A DNA stretch of 64,000 nt from Planctomycetota bacterium (GCA_016712285.1 JADJRK010000001.1:1488001-1552000); one strand, 5' to 3'. Positions 52,170-61,253 are shown, numbered from the stretch's first letter. Program-made: numbers and translations. The notes: generated from the sequence alone by a model not told the origin.

Positions 52170-55100
52170 ATGAACCGAGTCACTGGAAAGCTTGTCGGGA
52201 AAGAGCCTTCTTTCCTCAGCGCCATCGAAGCCGCCGAAAACGCGGCTGCTCGAGATGTGCCGGTGCTGGTCTACGGCGAAACCGGCTCTGGCAAGGGCCG
52301 GGTGGCTGAGCTGATTCACCGGGCGAGCAACCGGCGCGGCAACTTTGTGTCGCTGAACTGCGCCACGTTTCAATCCAACCTGTTTGAAAGCGAATTGTTC
52401 GGGTACATGAAAGGCGCCTTCACCGGCGCCGACAAGGACACGCCTGGCCTGTTCGAGACAGCCGCGGGCGGCACGCTGTTCCTTGACGAGATCGGCGACA
52501 CGCCGCTGGAAATCCAGCCCAAGCTGCTGCGTGCCCTTGAAGAAGGCGTTGTGCGGCGTGTTGGCGGCCGCAGCGAGATTGAGGTCAAGGTGCGGCTGGT
52601 GTGCGCGACCAATCGCGACCTGTCCGAGCTGATCAAAGAGGGCAAGTTCCGCGCCGATTTGTTTTACCGCATTAACTCGTTCGTGGTGGAGGTGCCGCCG
52701 CTGCGCAAGCGGCGGGCCGACATTCCAGACCTGGCCGAGCACTTCCTGCGCGAGATTGTCGGCGAGGGGCCCGGGCCCGCGCGCCTGAGCAATGCCGCCA
52801 AAGAGGCCATGCTCGCCTACTCGTGGCCGGGCAATGTGCGCGAGTTGCGCTCTGCGCTTGCGTTCGCGTGCGCCAACTGCGGCGAGCGCGAAGTGCTGGA
52901 ACCTGAAGATTTCCCCGAGGCTGTACTGCGCGGCCGTGCACCCGCGCCCGCCGCCGGCGAATCCCACCTTGACCTGTTCAATGAGTTGTACCTGCGCGGT
53001 GCCAGCGACCGGGTGCAGTGGGCGAAGTTCCTGCTGGCACTGAACCGCCACCTGGGCACCAACAAGTTCGCGCGCGGCGACATGCTTGCATGCATGCGCC
53101 ACGCGCGCGGCAGCGAGCCGACCAACAACGCGCTGGTCAACGAGTGGCAGCGCCACATCAAGCCCGTGCCGCTGCGCCTGGGCCTGATCTCTGAGGACGG
53201 CAAGAAGCTGCGCATCAACCTTGCGGCCTGCAACGCGCTGCTGCCGGGCGCAAGCGCCGAGGTATCGCAGCCTGAGCCTGTGGCACCGGCTGCGACAGTC
53301 ACCGCGCCGGCAGCTCATCGCCGTACGAACCTCTCCAGCTCGCGCACCACGTTCATCGGGCGCAGTCGCGAACTGTCGGAACTGACCGAGATGCTGAAAC
53401 AGGGTGAAGTCAACCTGATCTCGATCACAGGCCCCGGCGGCACCGGCAAGACGCGGCTGTCGCAAGAAATCGTGCGCCGCATGGCCTCGGAACTGCCCGG
53501 TGGCGCGTGGTTTGCGGACCTGACCGAGTCGCGCAACATTGAGGGCGTTGCCTACGCTGTTGCGCACGCGCTGGGGCTGCCGTTGACCACCAACCAGTCG
53601 CCGGAATTGCTGGTCGGGAGCATGCTTGAATCGCGGCCGCCGACGCTGCTTGTGCTGGACAACTTCGAGCAGGTCGTGGAAGCCGCCTCCCCCGTGCTTG
53701 ATGACTGGGCCCGCCGCGCGCCATCAGTCCAGTTCGTGGTCACGACCCGCGCGCTGCTGGGCCTGGAAGGCGAGCGCGAATTCGAGCTTTCCCCGCTGGG
53801 TTTGCCCGACCCCGCCGCCGCGCCCGAAGACATTGCCGCCAGCGACGCGGTGCGCCTGTTTGCCGAGCGCGCCCGCCTGCAACACATATCGTTCAGCGTC
53901 ACCAACGAGAACGCGGGCGCCGTCGCCGCGCTGTGCAAACGCCTTGAGGGCATGCCGCTGGCGATTGAGCTTGCCGCCGCGCGCACCGTGATCATGCAGC
54001 CGGAGCAGATCCTAGGCCGGCTGGAGAAGTCATTCGCGTTGCTCAAGTCCACGCGCCGCGACCTGGCGCCGCGCCAGCGCAGTCTTGAGGCAACCATCGA
54101 CTGGAGTTTTGACCTGTTGACCGAGGCCGAGCAGCTGGCGTTTGCCCAGCTGAGCGTGTTTCGCGGCGGCTTCTTCCTGGATGCCGCGGAGCGCGTGCTG
54201 GACCTTTCCGGTCTGCCGTCGACACCGGACGTGATCGACGTGGTCCAGAGCCTGCGGGAAAAAAGCCTGCTGCGCGCGCACGAAACGCCCTACGAAACGC
54301 GCTTTGCCATGTACATCGCAATTCGCGAATATGCCGCCGCCAGGTGGCAGCAGGCTTCCACGCCCGAGCAGCGAGAGGCACTGGAAGAACGACACTCCGG
54401 GTGGCTGCGCGAGTACGCGATGCACTGGGACGCGCGCGCCTACACGCGCGATGCCATCGAGGCCTTCGACCGCCTGGACTATGAGCGCAGCAACCTCAAG
54501 GCCGTCATGGCCCGCTGCCGCGCGCGCGCCACACCCGCAAGCCAGCGGCTGTTCCGCGAGCTTGCCAAGTACAGCTCCACACTGCTCAAGACGCGCGGCC
54601 CCGCCAAGCTGCGCGCGCCGATCTTGCGCGACGCGCTGGCCATGGCTGAACCGGGTGACAGTCCCGAGCGCGCCGGCCTGCTGCTGCTGCTGGCACAGGC
54701 CGAGTCAGAGGCCGGTGACCCCGCAGCCGTCGATGAGCTGATCCGGCAGGGCAGCGAAATGGCCCAGCGCCTTGGCGACCAGCGACTGATCGCGCTGGCA
54801 AAGTTCCGGCTGGCCGGCCAACTGTTGAACGCCAGAAGGCTTGAAGAGTCACTGGCCGAGCACGCGGCCGCGATCAGCGCATTCGAAGCCGTTGGCGACC
54901 GGAACAATGCCGCGCGCACCCGCGGCCGCATGGCGCTGGCGCTGGTAAACCTGGGCCGATTCGACGAGGCCCAGCGACATGCGCGTGAGTCAGAAAAGGA
55001 CTTGCGAGAACTGGGCGACCTGGCGGGTGTGGCCTCGGCGATTTCGAACCGTGGCACCGTCCACTTTCATGCAACGCAGCATGAGCCGGCACTTGCCGCC

Positions 55101-55805
55101 TATCGCGAAGCCTACGACATCTACAGCAAGCTCGCAGACAAGCGCCTGGCAATGCTGATGCAGGGCAACATGGCGCTGATCGCGCGCCAGCAGCGGCGTC
55201 TGGATGATGCCGTTGCGATGATGGAAGAAACCGGCCGCATGGCCGCCGAGCAGGGCGACATGCCGTCATTGGCGATCAATCACATGAACCTCGGGCTCGC
55301 ATATCTTGACCTCGCCCAATACGACGTTGCAGCCGCAGCCTTCACGAAGGGTCGAGACCTGTTTGATCGCCTTGGGCGACGCGGCCACAAGGCGGTCTGC
55401 ATTGAAAACCTGGCGATCATCGCAGCCCAGCGCGGCGACACGAAAGCCGCCAACGAGTTGCTTGCCGAGGCGCTGAGCCTCGTGGACCAGGGCGAGAACA
55501 CACTGTGGGCAGGGGTGCAGGTCACGCGCAGCGAGTTGCTGCTGCAGCAGGGCGACGCCAGACAGGCCCTGGAAGCCGCCCGCCAGTCACGCGCCACGCT
55601 TGAAGAAGCGGGCCTGCGCCGAAGCCGCGACTATTACAGGGCGATCACCGCCCACGCCCGCGCGCTGGCCGAACTCCAGCACAAGGATGCCGCAGAAGTG
55701 GCCAAGACGGCGCTGCTGACCGCCGAGTTGCTGGGGTATACGGCAGCCGACCCTTCGCCAAAGGTACGCGAAGACCTGAAAACATTGGCGGCCATTGCGG
55801 GTTGA
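52170..55805 (+). CDS. Sigma54-activator AAA+ / STAND ATPase / TPR fusion regulator
   Basis: The protein has 1211 residues from ATG 52170. Residues 8-250 form a bacterial enhancer-binding AAA+ domain: Walker A GETGSGKG (36-43), GAFTGA (82-87, the sigma54 contact loop), Walker B GTLFLDEIGD (101-110) and SWPGNVREL (218-226). Residues 394-600 form an NB-ARC/STAND ATPase: FIGRSREL, P-loop GPGGTGKT (421-428), LLVLDNFEQ and VVTTR. From about 830 to 1200 there are TPRs. No receiver, Fis-type HTH or sensory domain is evident. The region 265-360 between the ATPases is unassigned. The combination is very unusual and suggests signal-dependent sigma54 activation. Confidence 0.8.
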   Translation: MNRVTGKLVGKEPSFLSAIEAAENAAARDVPVLVYGETGSGKGRVAELIHRASNRRGNFVSLNCATFQSNLFESELFGYMKGAFTGADKDTPGLFETAAGGTLFLDEIGDTPLEIQPKLLRALEEGVVRRVGGRSEIEVKVRLVCATNRDLSELIKEGKFRADLFYRINSFVVEVPPLRKRRADIPDLAEHFLREIVGEGPGPARLSNAAKEAMLAYSWPGNVRELRSALAFACANCGEREVLEPEDFPEAVLRGRAPAPAAGESHLDLFNELYLRGASDRVQWAKFLLALNRHLGTNKFARGDMLACMRHARGSEPTNNALVNEWQRHIKPVPLRLGLISEDGKKLRINLAACNALLPGASAEVSQPEPVAPAATVTAPAAHRRTNLSSSRTTFIGRSRELSELTEMLKQGEVNLISITGPGGTGKTRLSQEIVRRMASELPGGAWFADLTESRNIEGVAYAVAHALGLPLTTNQSPELLVGSMLESRPPTLLVLDNFEQVVEAASPVLDDWARRAPSVQFVVTTRALLGLEGEREFELSPLGLPDPAAAPEDIAASDAVRLFAERARLQHISFSVTNENAGAVAALCKRLEGMPLAIELAAARTVIMQPEQILGRLEKSFALLKSTRRDLAPRQRSLEATIDWSFDLLTEAEQLAFAQLSVFRGGFFLDAAERVLDLSGLPSTPDVIDVVQSLREKSLLRAHETPYETRFAMYIAIREYAAARWQQASTPEQREALEERHSGWLREYAMHWDARAYTRDAIEAFDRLDYERSNLKAVMARCRARATPASQRLFRELAKYSSTLLKTRGPAKLRAPILRDALAMAEPGDSPERAGLLLLLAQAESEAGDPAAVDELIRQGSEMAQRLGDQRLIALAKFRLAGQLLNARRLEESLAEHAAAISAFEAVGDRNNAARTRGRMALALVNLGRFDEAQRHARESEKDLRELGDLAGVASAISNRGTVHFHATQHEPALAAYREAYDIYSKLADKRLAMLMQGNMALIARQQRRLDDAVAMMEETGRMAAEQGDMPSLAINHMNLGLAYLDLAQYDVAAAAFTKGRDLFDRLGRRGHKAVCIENLAIIAAQRGDTKAANELLAEALSLVDQGENTLWAGVQVTRSELLLQQGDARQALEAARQSRATLEEAGLRRSRDYYRAITAHARALAELQHKDAAEVAKTALLTAELLGYTAADPSPKVREDLKTLAAIAG

Positions 55806-55811
55806 TGCGAC

Positions 55812-56222
55812 TTAGTCCGTGGGCTGCCAGTGCTTTTCGCGGTACTTCGCTGTCTCGATCCAGCTGGCCTTCCACAAGCCGCCTTCCTGCACGAAGACAA
55901 TCGGCTGTTCGCCGGCTGGTTTGTTGTCGCGGAAATACAGCAGCATGCCAACGGTGAACCCGGCGACCTGATTCACCTTGCCGGCCCGGGTGGTGATCGT
56001 GGCGTCGCCAAGGGTACTCTTGAGCTCGGCTTGTTCTGCCGCCACAAAGCATTCGGCGTAGGCCTTGCCGTCGGCGGCGTTCTCGGCGCGCACCAGGCTG
56101 GCAAGCGCCTTTTCTGGGGTGCTGTAGTCAGGTTTGTCACCGCCGCCGCAAGCAGCTGCGGACAAAGCCACCAGCAAGATGACCAGCGCGCAACGCCGGC
56201 TGGAAGCAAAGACTGTAGTCAC
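55812..56222 (-). CDS. Hypothetical lipoprotein (NTF2-like/DUF4878-like)
   Basis: The 136-residue product starts at GTG 56222. A hydrophobic signal ends in AAACGGG, a lipobox. The mature part starts with YSTPEKALASLVRAENAADG, the helix pattern of small NTF2-like or DUF4878 lipoproteins, and continues with beta strands (ATITTRAGKV, GLWKASWIET). The family assignment is tentative. It converges with the STAND fusion gene with a 6-bp gap. Confidence 0.6.
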   Translation of the reverse strand: MTTVFASSRRCALVILLVALSAAACGGGDKPDYSTPEKALASLVRAENAADGKAYAECFVAAEQAELKSTLGDATITTRAGKVNQVAGFTVGMLLYFRDNKPAGEQPIVFVQEGGLWKASWIETAKYREKHWQPTD

Positions 56223-56425
56223 GAGTGCCTCCGGATAGCGGCAAGAACCTGAGTCGCGCCAGCTTCAGCCGGAACGATCAAGATAGCCATTACAAACGAA
56301 CCCCAAAAAACGGCCCGTTTGTAATGGCCGTGGCGAATGAGGTTCTGCCACTCCACGTGTGTGTGTATTGTGAACGAGAGTCGATTTGATGGACGAATTC
56401 AGGGCCTGACGTTCGACAAACGGCT

Positions 56426-56518
56426 TCACGCGAAGAAGCGAAGGGCGCGAAGAACTGCGACATTGCAGGCCCTTCTTCGCGGCCTTCGCCAACTTCGCCC
56501 CTTCGCGTCAGGCAGTTC
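56426..56518. repeat. Octamer-type stem-loop element
   Basis: CACGCGAAG-AAGCGAAG-GGCGCGAAG-AACTGC (56427-56458) has an inverted counterpart at 56481-56518 (CCTTCTTCGCGGCCTTCGCC...AGTT). It ends in the same GAACTGC as the array at 30.8 kb. Unlike the others it sits between divergent genes, in the 344-bp gap 56223-56566, which holds no gene I can support. Confidence 0.7.
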
Positions 56519-56566
56519 ATGGAGCGTGCAACCACTAAGCAGCACCTCGAATTGGTATGAGTCGAA

Positions 56567-57316
56567 ATGCCTAGACGGAAGAAACCAAAGCGCCAGGGAA
56601 GTGGCGGAGCACGCCGCTCCCGAGACCTCATTGCGCGGTACGGGATAGAGTACACCGACCACCCGCGTTACGGGCGAGTGCCGATGCTTCCGATGATAGT
56701 CAAGCATCCCGGCCAGCCGGAAGTTGTCATTCATTGGTGGGATGCGGACTACGAGCCGCCCCTGCCGGCGGGTGCGGTGCGAGGCGATATCACAAAGCAG
56801 AACTTCTGCCTTGAGACGCCATTCTACTACTACGAGGACCAGACGAAGACCTGCCTACAATGCGGCTCCAACTTTGTGTTCTCAGCCAAGGAACAGAAGT
56901 ACTGGTATGAGACGCTGAGTTTTCACCAGTGGTCGCTGGCAATCCGGTGCCGTGAGTGTCGGCGCAAGCGACGCACGGAGGCTGCGGTTCATCGGCAAGT
57001 TTCGCGGTCGAAAGCAGCGGTTCGCGCTCGCCCTACCGATGCAAGGGCGCAACTTGCCGCAGCCGCCGCAATCCACGCCCTGCGCACCGGGTACGGGGCT
57101 GGGCGAATCGATGATGGCATTGCAGCGGCCCGCAAAGCCTACGAGCTGGACCCGCGTCTGCACGAAGCGTTGTACTGGGAAGCAGAGTGCCAGGAAGCCG
57201 CTGGCCGCACGGCAAGAGCACGCAGGCTCTATGAGCAATTCGTCAAGCTTGCCAGTGTACTCACCAGGTGTCGCAGCTTGGTTCAGTCAGCCAGCAAGAA
57301 GATTGGAGAGTCCTGA
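56567..57316 (+). CDS. Zinc-ribbon (zf-trcl) protein with C-terminal TPR
   Basis: The 249-residue protein has a basic N-terminus. The central zinc ribbon is built from CLQCG (about 95-99) and CRECRRK (about 128-134), with the intervening [13 protein letters not shown] typical of zf-trcl domains. The C-terminal region (about 180-230) shows one or two TPR-like units ([20 protein letters not shown]). No catalytic motif is visible. It may be an RNA- or protein-binding factor. Confidence 0.7.
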
Positions 57317-57329
57317 CGCCAAGAAAAGA

Positions 57330-57349
57330 GGCCTTCCTCGCGGAAGGCC
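57330..57349 (-). terminator. Terminator hairpin downstream of tRNA-Pro
   Basis: GGCCTTCC-TCGC-GGAAGGCC is a perfect 8-bp hairpin. On the minus strand it is followed by TCTTTTCTTGG, and it lies between tRNA-Pro and the convergent gene ending at 57316. It may act in both directions. Confidence 0.7.
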
Positions 57350-57357
57350 CATTTCTG

Positions 57358-57434
57358 TGGTCGGGGCGAGAGGATTCGAACCTCCGGCCTCTTCGTCCCG
57401 AACGAAGCGCTCTACCAGGCTGAGCTACGCCCCG
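57358..57434 (-). tRNA. tRNA-Pro (anticodon CGG)
   Basis: Minus strand: acceptor CGGGGCG pairs with CGCCCCG, followed by discriminator A and an encoded CCA. The anticodon stem CTTCG/CGAAG encloses TTCGGGA, giving anticodon CGG. The T-arm GGAGG-TTCGAAT-CCTCT is intact. Confidence 0.97.
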
Positions 57435-57519
57435 ACTGAATCGTTCGGTGCGCGGAAGTGTAGCAATCAGCGTACCCTGCGGAAGTCTCAGGAAGGCGCC
57501 CAATTTCTGCGGCGCGTCT

Positions 57520-57879
57520 CTAGCGCGTGGCTTGGCCGAAGCTCCAGTGGTAGCCGTCGGGGTCGTCGAAGTAGAACTGCTTTTCGCCCCACGGCTGGCT
57601 CAACATCTCGCCCACTTTGACGCCGCGGTCTTTCAGCGTGGCGCGCGCCTTCTCGACGTCTTCCACTTGCACAGCCGCCCACATGCCGCCGCCGTACTTG
57701 CGTTCGGGCTCAGGGCGCGTGTCGGCATGAATCACCAAGTAGCCGGTGCCGAAGGCAAACCCCGCCACGTCTTTTTCGTTCGTGCCGATCGTCCAGCCCA
57801 AAGTCTCGCCATAGAAGCGCTTGCTGCGCTCAAGGTCTTGGACGTACAGGAACAGATAGAAGATTCCCTTTTCGTTCAC
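57520..57879 (-). CDS. VOC-family (glyoxalase-like) protein
   Basis: The 119-residue single-domain protein starts at GTG 57879. It has the vicinal-oxygen-chelate pattern: FYLFLYVQDLERSKRFYGE at the N-terminus and FYFDDPDGYHWSFGQ at the C-terminus. This length usually forms a dimer with metal sites shared between monomers. The substrate cannot be told; members include glyoxalases, dioxygenases and resistance proteins. Its start overlaps the stop of ubiX by 4 bp. Confidence 0.82.
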   Translation of the reverse strand: MNEKGIFYLFLYVQDLERSKRFYGETLGWTIGTNEKDVAGFAFGTGYLVIHADTRPEPERKYGGGMWAAVQVEDVEKARATLKDRGVKVGEMLSQPWGEKQFYFDDPDGYHWSFGQATR

Positions 57880-58472
57880 GTCTTCTCCCCCCAGCGTTTG
57901 CCCAGCTGGTGCGGCACGTCCAACTGGTCCAACACCCGCGCCACCACGAAATCAATCATGTCCTGCACACTCTGCGGCCGGCTGTAAAAGCCGGGGTTGG
58001 CGTCGATGATCGTGCCGCCCGCTTCGGTGACGGTGACCATGTTGCGCAGGGCGATCAGCGAAAGCGGCGTCTCGCGCGTGACCAGCAGCAGCTTGCGGCG
58101 TTCTTTCAGCGTCACTTCGGCGGCGCGGCCGATGAGCTTGTCGCCGGTGCCGCCGGCGATTGCTCCCAGCGTGCTCATGGTGCACGGGCAGACCACCATG
58201 CCGCGATGGCGAAACGAGCCGCTGGCAATGGGCGCGCCGATTTGGCTGTTTCTATATAGGAAGAACTTGCCTGGGCCGGCAAAGGCGTGCAGGTCAGGTT
58301 TTTCGGGGTTGCAGGGCAGTTCCAGCTCGGCGCGCCAGACGTCGAAAGCCGCCTCGCTGAACACGACATGCGCCTCAAGTCCAGTGGCACCAATAACTTG
58401 CAGCAACCTTTGGGCGTATTGAATGCCCGAGGCCCCGGTGATTGCCACGACTACGCGCTCTGGTGCCTGCAC
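57876..58472 (-). CDS. ubiX: Flavin prenyltransferase UbiX
   Basis: The 198-residue protein starts at GTG 58472. AITGASGIQYAQRLLQVI is the FMN-binding N-terminus, and MVVCPCTMSTLGAIAGGTGD and RRKLLLVTRETPLSLIALRN are hallmarks of the family. It makes prenylated FMN from FMN and a dimethylallyl phosphate for UbiD-type decarboxylases; no ubiD gene is in the window. It overlaps the downstream VOC gene and is divergent from the TetR gene. Confidence 0.93.
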   Translation of the reverse strand: MQAPERVVVAITGASGIQYAQRLLQVIGATGLEAHVVFSEAAFDVWRAELELPCNPEKPDLHAFAGPGKFFLYRNSQIGAPIASGSFRHRGMVVCPCTMSTLGAIAGGTGDKLIGRAAEVTLKERRKLLLVTRETPLSLIALRNMVTVTEAGGTIIDANPGFYSRPQSVQDMIDFVVARVLDQLDVPHQLGKRWGEKT

Positions 58473-58523
58473 TGGACCGTCCCGTCTGTGTTCTGGGCCC
58501 GCTCAACTTTTCGAAGAAAAGAC

Positions 58524-58553
58524 TTGTAGACAGACTTGTCTGCCTGTTATACT
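58524..58553 (+). promoter_or_regulatory. Promoter of the TetR gene with embedded operator
   Basis: TTGTAG (58524-58529), an 18-bp spacer and TATACT (58548-58553) form the promoter. ACAGAC-TT-GTCTGC (58530-58543) fills the spacer and matches the second site at 59177. ATG follows the -10 by 6 bp, so the message is probably leaderless. Confidence 0.65.
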
Positions 58554-58559
58554 GCTTCC

Positions 58560-59150
58560 ATGAACATCGCCGTTGAAAAGCTCAGTGTCCGCAACCGCCT
58601 GCTCGAGACTGCCAACCGGCTGTTCTACGAGCACGGTTACAAAGCCACGGGCATCAACGAGGTCATCAAAGAAGCCGGCATTGCCAAAGCCAGTTTTTAT
58701 CACCACTTCAAAACCAAAGAAGACCTGCTGATCGTGACGCTGGAGCAGCGGCACGAGCGCATGATGACAGAAGTACGTGCAGTGACCAGTAGCGGAAACA
58801 CGCCCGGCGAGAAGATCGCCCGGATGTTCGAATGGCTCGGAACGCAGTGTTCGTGCGGGTCCAGCACGCGCGGCTGCGCCTACCTGAACATGGTAAGCGA
58901 GTTCCGCGACGCAAGCTGCAAAGTGCGCGAAGTGGTGCGCTGGCACAAGAACACGTTTCGCAAGTACCTGCAGGAGTTGATCAGCGCACACTACCGCGGC
59001 ACGGGCAAGCCTGAAGAAGAGCTGGAGAGCGCGGCAGACGAGCTGTACCTGTTGATTGAGGCGGTTTTTGCGGCTTCGCCAGTCCACCAGTGCACCTGGC
59101 CGGCTGAGACAGCGTTTCGAATCGCAAATGATCGGTTCAAGTTGGTTTAG
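58560..59150 (+). CDS. TetR-family transcriptional regulator
   Basis: The 196-residue protein has a typical N-terminal HTH (LLETANRLFYEHGYKATGIN, then AGIAKASFYHHFKTKEDLL). Three cysteines (Cys97, Cys99, Cys106) lie in QCSCGSSTRGC in the ligand domain; a redox or electrophile response is conceivable. It sits between ubiX (divergent) and the ECF sigma gene. Sites in its own promoter and before the sigma gene share ACAGACNNGTCTGY, so it probably represses itself and may control the sigma gene. Confidence 0.9.
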   Translation: MNIAVEKLSVRNRLLETANRLFYEHGYKATGINEVIKEAGIAKASFYHHFKTKEDLLIVTLEQRHERMMTEVRAVTSSGNTPGEKIARMFEWLGTQCSCGSSTRGCAYLNMVSEFRDASCKVREVVRWHKNTFRKYLQELISAHYRGTGKPEEELESAADELYLLIEAVFAASPVHQCTWPAETAFRIANDRFKLV

Positions 59151-59176
59151 GTAAGTTTTTTTTGGGTGCGAACAAA

Positions 59177-59190
59177 ACAGACCAGTCTGT
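59177..59190. promoter_or_regulatory. Second TetR-type operator
   Basis: ACAGAC-CA-GTCTGT is a perfect palindrome 86 bp before the ECF sigma gene and 26 bp after the TetR stop. It matches the site at 58530 in both half-sites except the last base. Confidence 0.6.
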
Positions 59191-59276
59191 CCAAATCGCA
59201 CAGAGATCTTGAGCCACGTTTTCGCAACTAGAGAAGCGGGACAACCCGCAAGCCAAACAGAAGGAAAGGGTGAGCC

Positions 59277-59852
59277 ATGAAAACGCACAACGAACTCAGG
59301 CAGCGCTTCGAGGCTGAAGCTCTTCCATTGATGCAGGAGATGTTCGCACAGGCCTACCACCTCACGCGCAACAGCGCCGACGCGGAAGACCTGGTGCAGG
59401 AAACCTACATCCGGGGATTGCGCAAGTTTGACCAGTACGAACAGGGCACCAACCTGAAGGCCTGGCTGGGGCGCATCCTGTTCAACCAGTTCATCAATGA
59501 GTACCGGCGCAAGAAGCGTCGTGTGAAGTCGGTCTTCGTCGAAGGCGTCGAGAACATGGCCGGCGTGATGGATGCGCCGGAAAACGACGACCGCCTGCCA
59601 GTCATGAACGCGACCGTCATGGCCCAGGACGAGCGCTTTCTCGAAAACCTCGACCAGGACCTGAAAGCCGGCTTGCAGGAAATGGACGAGCGCTACCGTG
59701 ACGTGCTGCTGCTGAACACGGTCGGCGAACTCAGCTACAAGGACATTGCCAGCCGCCTGAAGCTGCCCATCGGCACGGTCATGAGCCGCCTGCACCGGGC
59801 CAAGGCTTTCCTGCGCAGCAAGTTCGGCGCGGCGACACCGCAGACGGCATAA
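59277..59852 (+). CDS. ECF sigma factor (RpoE-like)
   Basis: The 191-residue protein has sigma region 2 (DAEDLVQETYIRGLRKF at 35-51, with NLKAWLGRILFNQFINEYRR) and region 4 (ELSYKDIASRLKLPIG then TVMSRLHRAKAFL). AAGGAAAGGG lies 8-10 bp before the ATG. No anti-sigma gene follows; a strong terminator does. It directs RNA polymerase to a stress or envelope regulon; the TetR operator upstream may set its expression. Confidence 0.92.
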   Translation: MKTHNELRQRFEAEALPLMQEMFAQAYHLTRNSADAEDLVQETYIRGLRKFDQYEQGTNLKAWLGRILFNQFINEYRRKKRRVKSVFVEGVENMAGVMDAPENDDRLPVMNATVMAQDERFLENLDQDLKAGLQEMDERYRDVLLLNTVGELSYKDIASRLKLPIGTVMSRLHRAKAFLRSKFGAATPQTA

Positions 59853-59883
59853 CGAGCATCCGCTTTCCCCACGCGTCGCACCA

Positions 59884-59911
59884 ACCGCCCCGGCCGCAAG
59901 GTCGGGGCGGT
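59884..59911 (+). terminator. Terminator after the ECF sigma gene
   Basis: ACCGCCCCGGCC pairs with GGTCGGGGCGGT (one G-T) around a GCAA tetraloop and is followed by CTCCTTTG. The stem has 12 bp. It separates the sigma gene from glmU. Confidence 0.7.
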
Positions 59912-59981
59912 CTCCTTTGCCGTGGGGTTGCCCCGCATGCCTGTACGGATATGCTCGCGGAGCATCCTACCCGAGGCCGCC

Positions 59982-61250
59982 ATGCCGCAGCGTCCGCTGA
60001 AAGTCGTGATCCTTGCCGCCGGCAAGAGCACACGGATGAAGTCGGATACACCCAAGGTGCTGCACAAGCTCGCGGGCGTGCCGATGCTGCAATGGGTGCT
60101 CGACCAGGCCGCTGCCCTGAACACTGTTGAGACGATTGTCGTGGTCGGTTTCGGCGGCGAGCAGGTCAAAGAACAGTTCAGCCATCACCGGGCATTGAAG
60201 TGGGTGACGCAGGAGCCGCAGCTTGGCACCGGTCACGCCGTGATGCAGTGCCGCGAGCTGCTGGCCGACCACAAGGGCGACGTCGCCATACTTTGCGGCG
60301 ACGTGCCGCTGCTGCGCGCGCGCACGCTGAACGACCTGCGCGAGACGCACGCCGAGAAGAAACCTGCCTGCACAGTGATGACCGCGCGTGTGCCCGACCC
60401 ACGGGGTTACGGCCGCATCCAGCGCGACAAGAAGGGCCACGTGACCCGCATCGTCGAGCAGAAAGACCTGCAGCCCGCGGAAGACACCAACGAAATCAAC
60501 ACCGGCACTTACATCTTTGACGCGCCGGAGCTGTTGAAGCGGCTTGACCGGCTCAAAGCCGACAACGCGCAATCCGAGTACTACCTGACCGACGTGGTGC
60601 AGATGCTTGTGGCCGACGGCAAGAAGGTCCGGGCCAGCGTTGTGTCAGACCATGCGGAAACGCTGGGCATCAACGACCGCAAGCAGCTCGCGATTGCCGA
60701 ACGGCGGGCGCGCCGCCGCATCTGCGAGTTCCTGATGGTCGAAATGGGCGTCACGATCACCGACCCGCGCACCACCTACATTGAAGCCGGCGTGCAGATC
60801 GGCCGCGACACCGTGATTTACCCGTGCAGCGTGATCCGCACCGGCGTCGAAATCGGCAAGCGCTGCGAAATCGGCCCGTTTGCGCATATCCGTGGCGGGA
60901 CGCGGCTGTTCGACGGCTGCAAGGTCGGCGCGTTTGTAGAAACCAAGAACGCGGTGTTCGACGAAGGCGCCAAGGCGGGGCATCTGGCCTATTTGGGCGA
61001 CGTGAGCATCGGCAAGAAGGCCAACATCGGCGCGGGCACCATCGTCGCGAACTATGACGGCGAAGAAAAGCACCACACCAGCATTGGCGACAACGCATTC
61101 ATCGGGTGCGGTACCGTGCTGGTGGCGCCGGTGCGCGTGGGCAAGAACGCCCAGACCGGGGCCAACACCGTCGTGCCCAAGGGCAAGGACGTTCCGGAAA
61201 ACACAGTGGTCGTGGGCGCCCCCGCCCGCGAGTTGAAGAAGAGGGGCTGA
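59982..61250 (+). CDS. glmU: Bifunctional UDP-GlcNAc pyrophosphorylase / glucosamine-1-phosphate acetyltransferase
   Basis: The 422-residue enzyme makes UDP-GlcNAc for the envelope. LAAGKSTRMKS (11-21) is the nucleotide motif of the uridylyltransferase domain. The C-terminal left-handed beta helix shows IGAGTIVANYDG and KAGHLAYLGD, whose His aligns with the catalytic base of the acetyltransferase. It is somewhat shorter than E. coli GlmU (456) and lacks the C-terminal arm. The prs gene begins 3 bp after the stop, as in many bacteria. Confidence 0.94.
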   Translation: MPQRPLKVVILAAGKSTRMKSDTPKVLHKLAGVPMLQWVLDQAAALNTVETIVVVGFGGEQVKEQFSHHRALKWVTQEPQLGTGHAVMQCRELLADHKGDVAILCGDVPLLRARTLNDLRETHAEKKPACTVMTARVPDPRGYGRIQRDKKGHVTRIVEQKDLQPAEDTNEINTGTYIFDAPELLKRLDRLKADNAQSEYYLTDVVQMLVADGKKVRASVVSDHAETLGINDRKQLAIAERRARRRICEFLMVEMGVTITDPRTTYIEAGVQIGRDTVIYPCSVIRTGVEIGKRCEIGPFAHIRGGTRLFDGCKVGAFVETKNAVFDEGAKAGHLAYLGDVSIGKKANIGAGTIVANYDGEEKHHTSIGDNAFIGCGTVLVAPVRVGKNAQTGANTVVPKGKDVPENTVVVGAPARELKKRG

Positions 61251-61253
61251 CCC

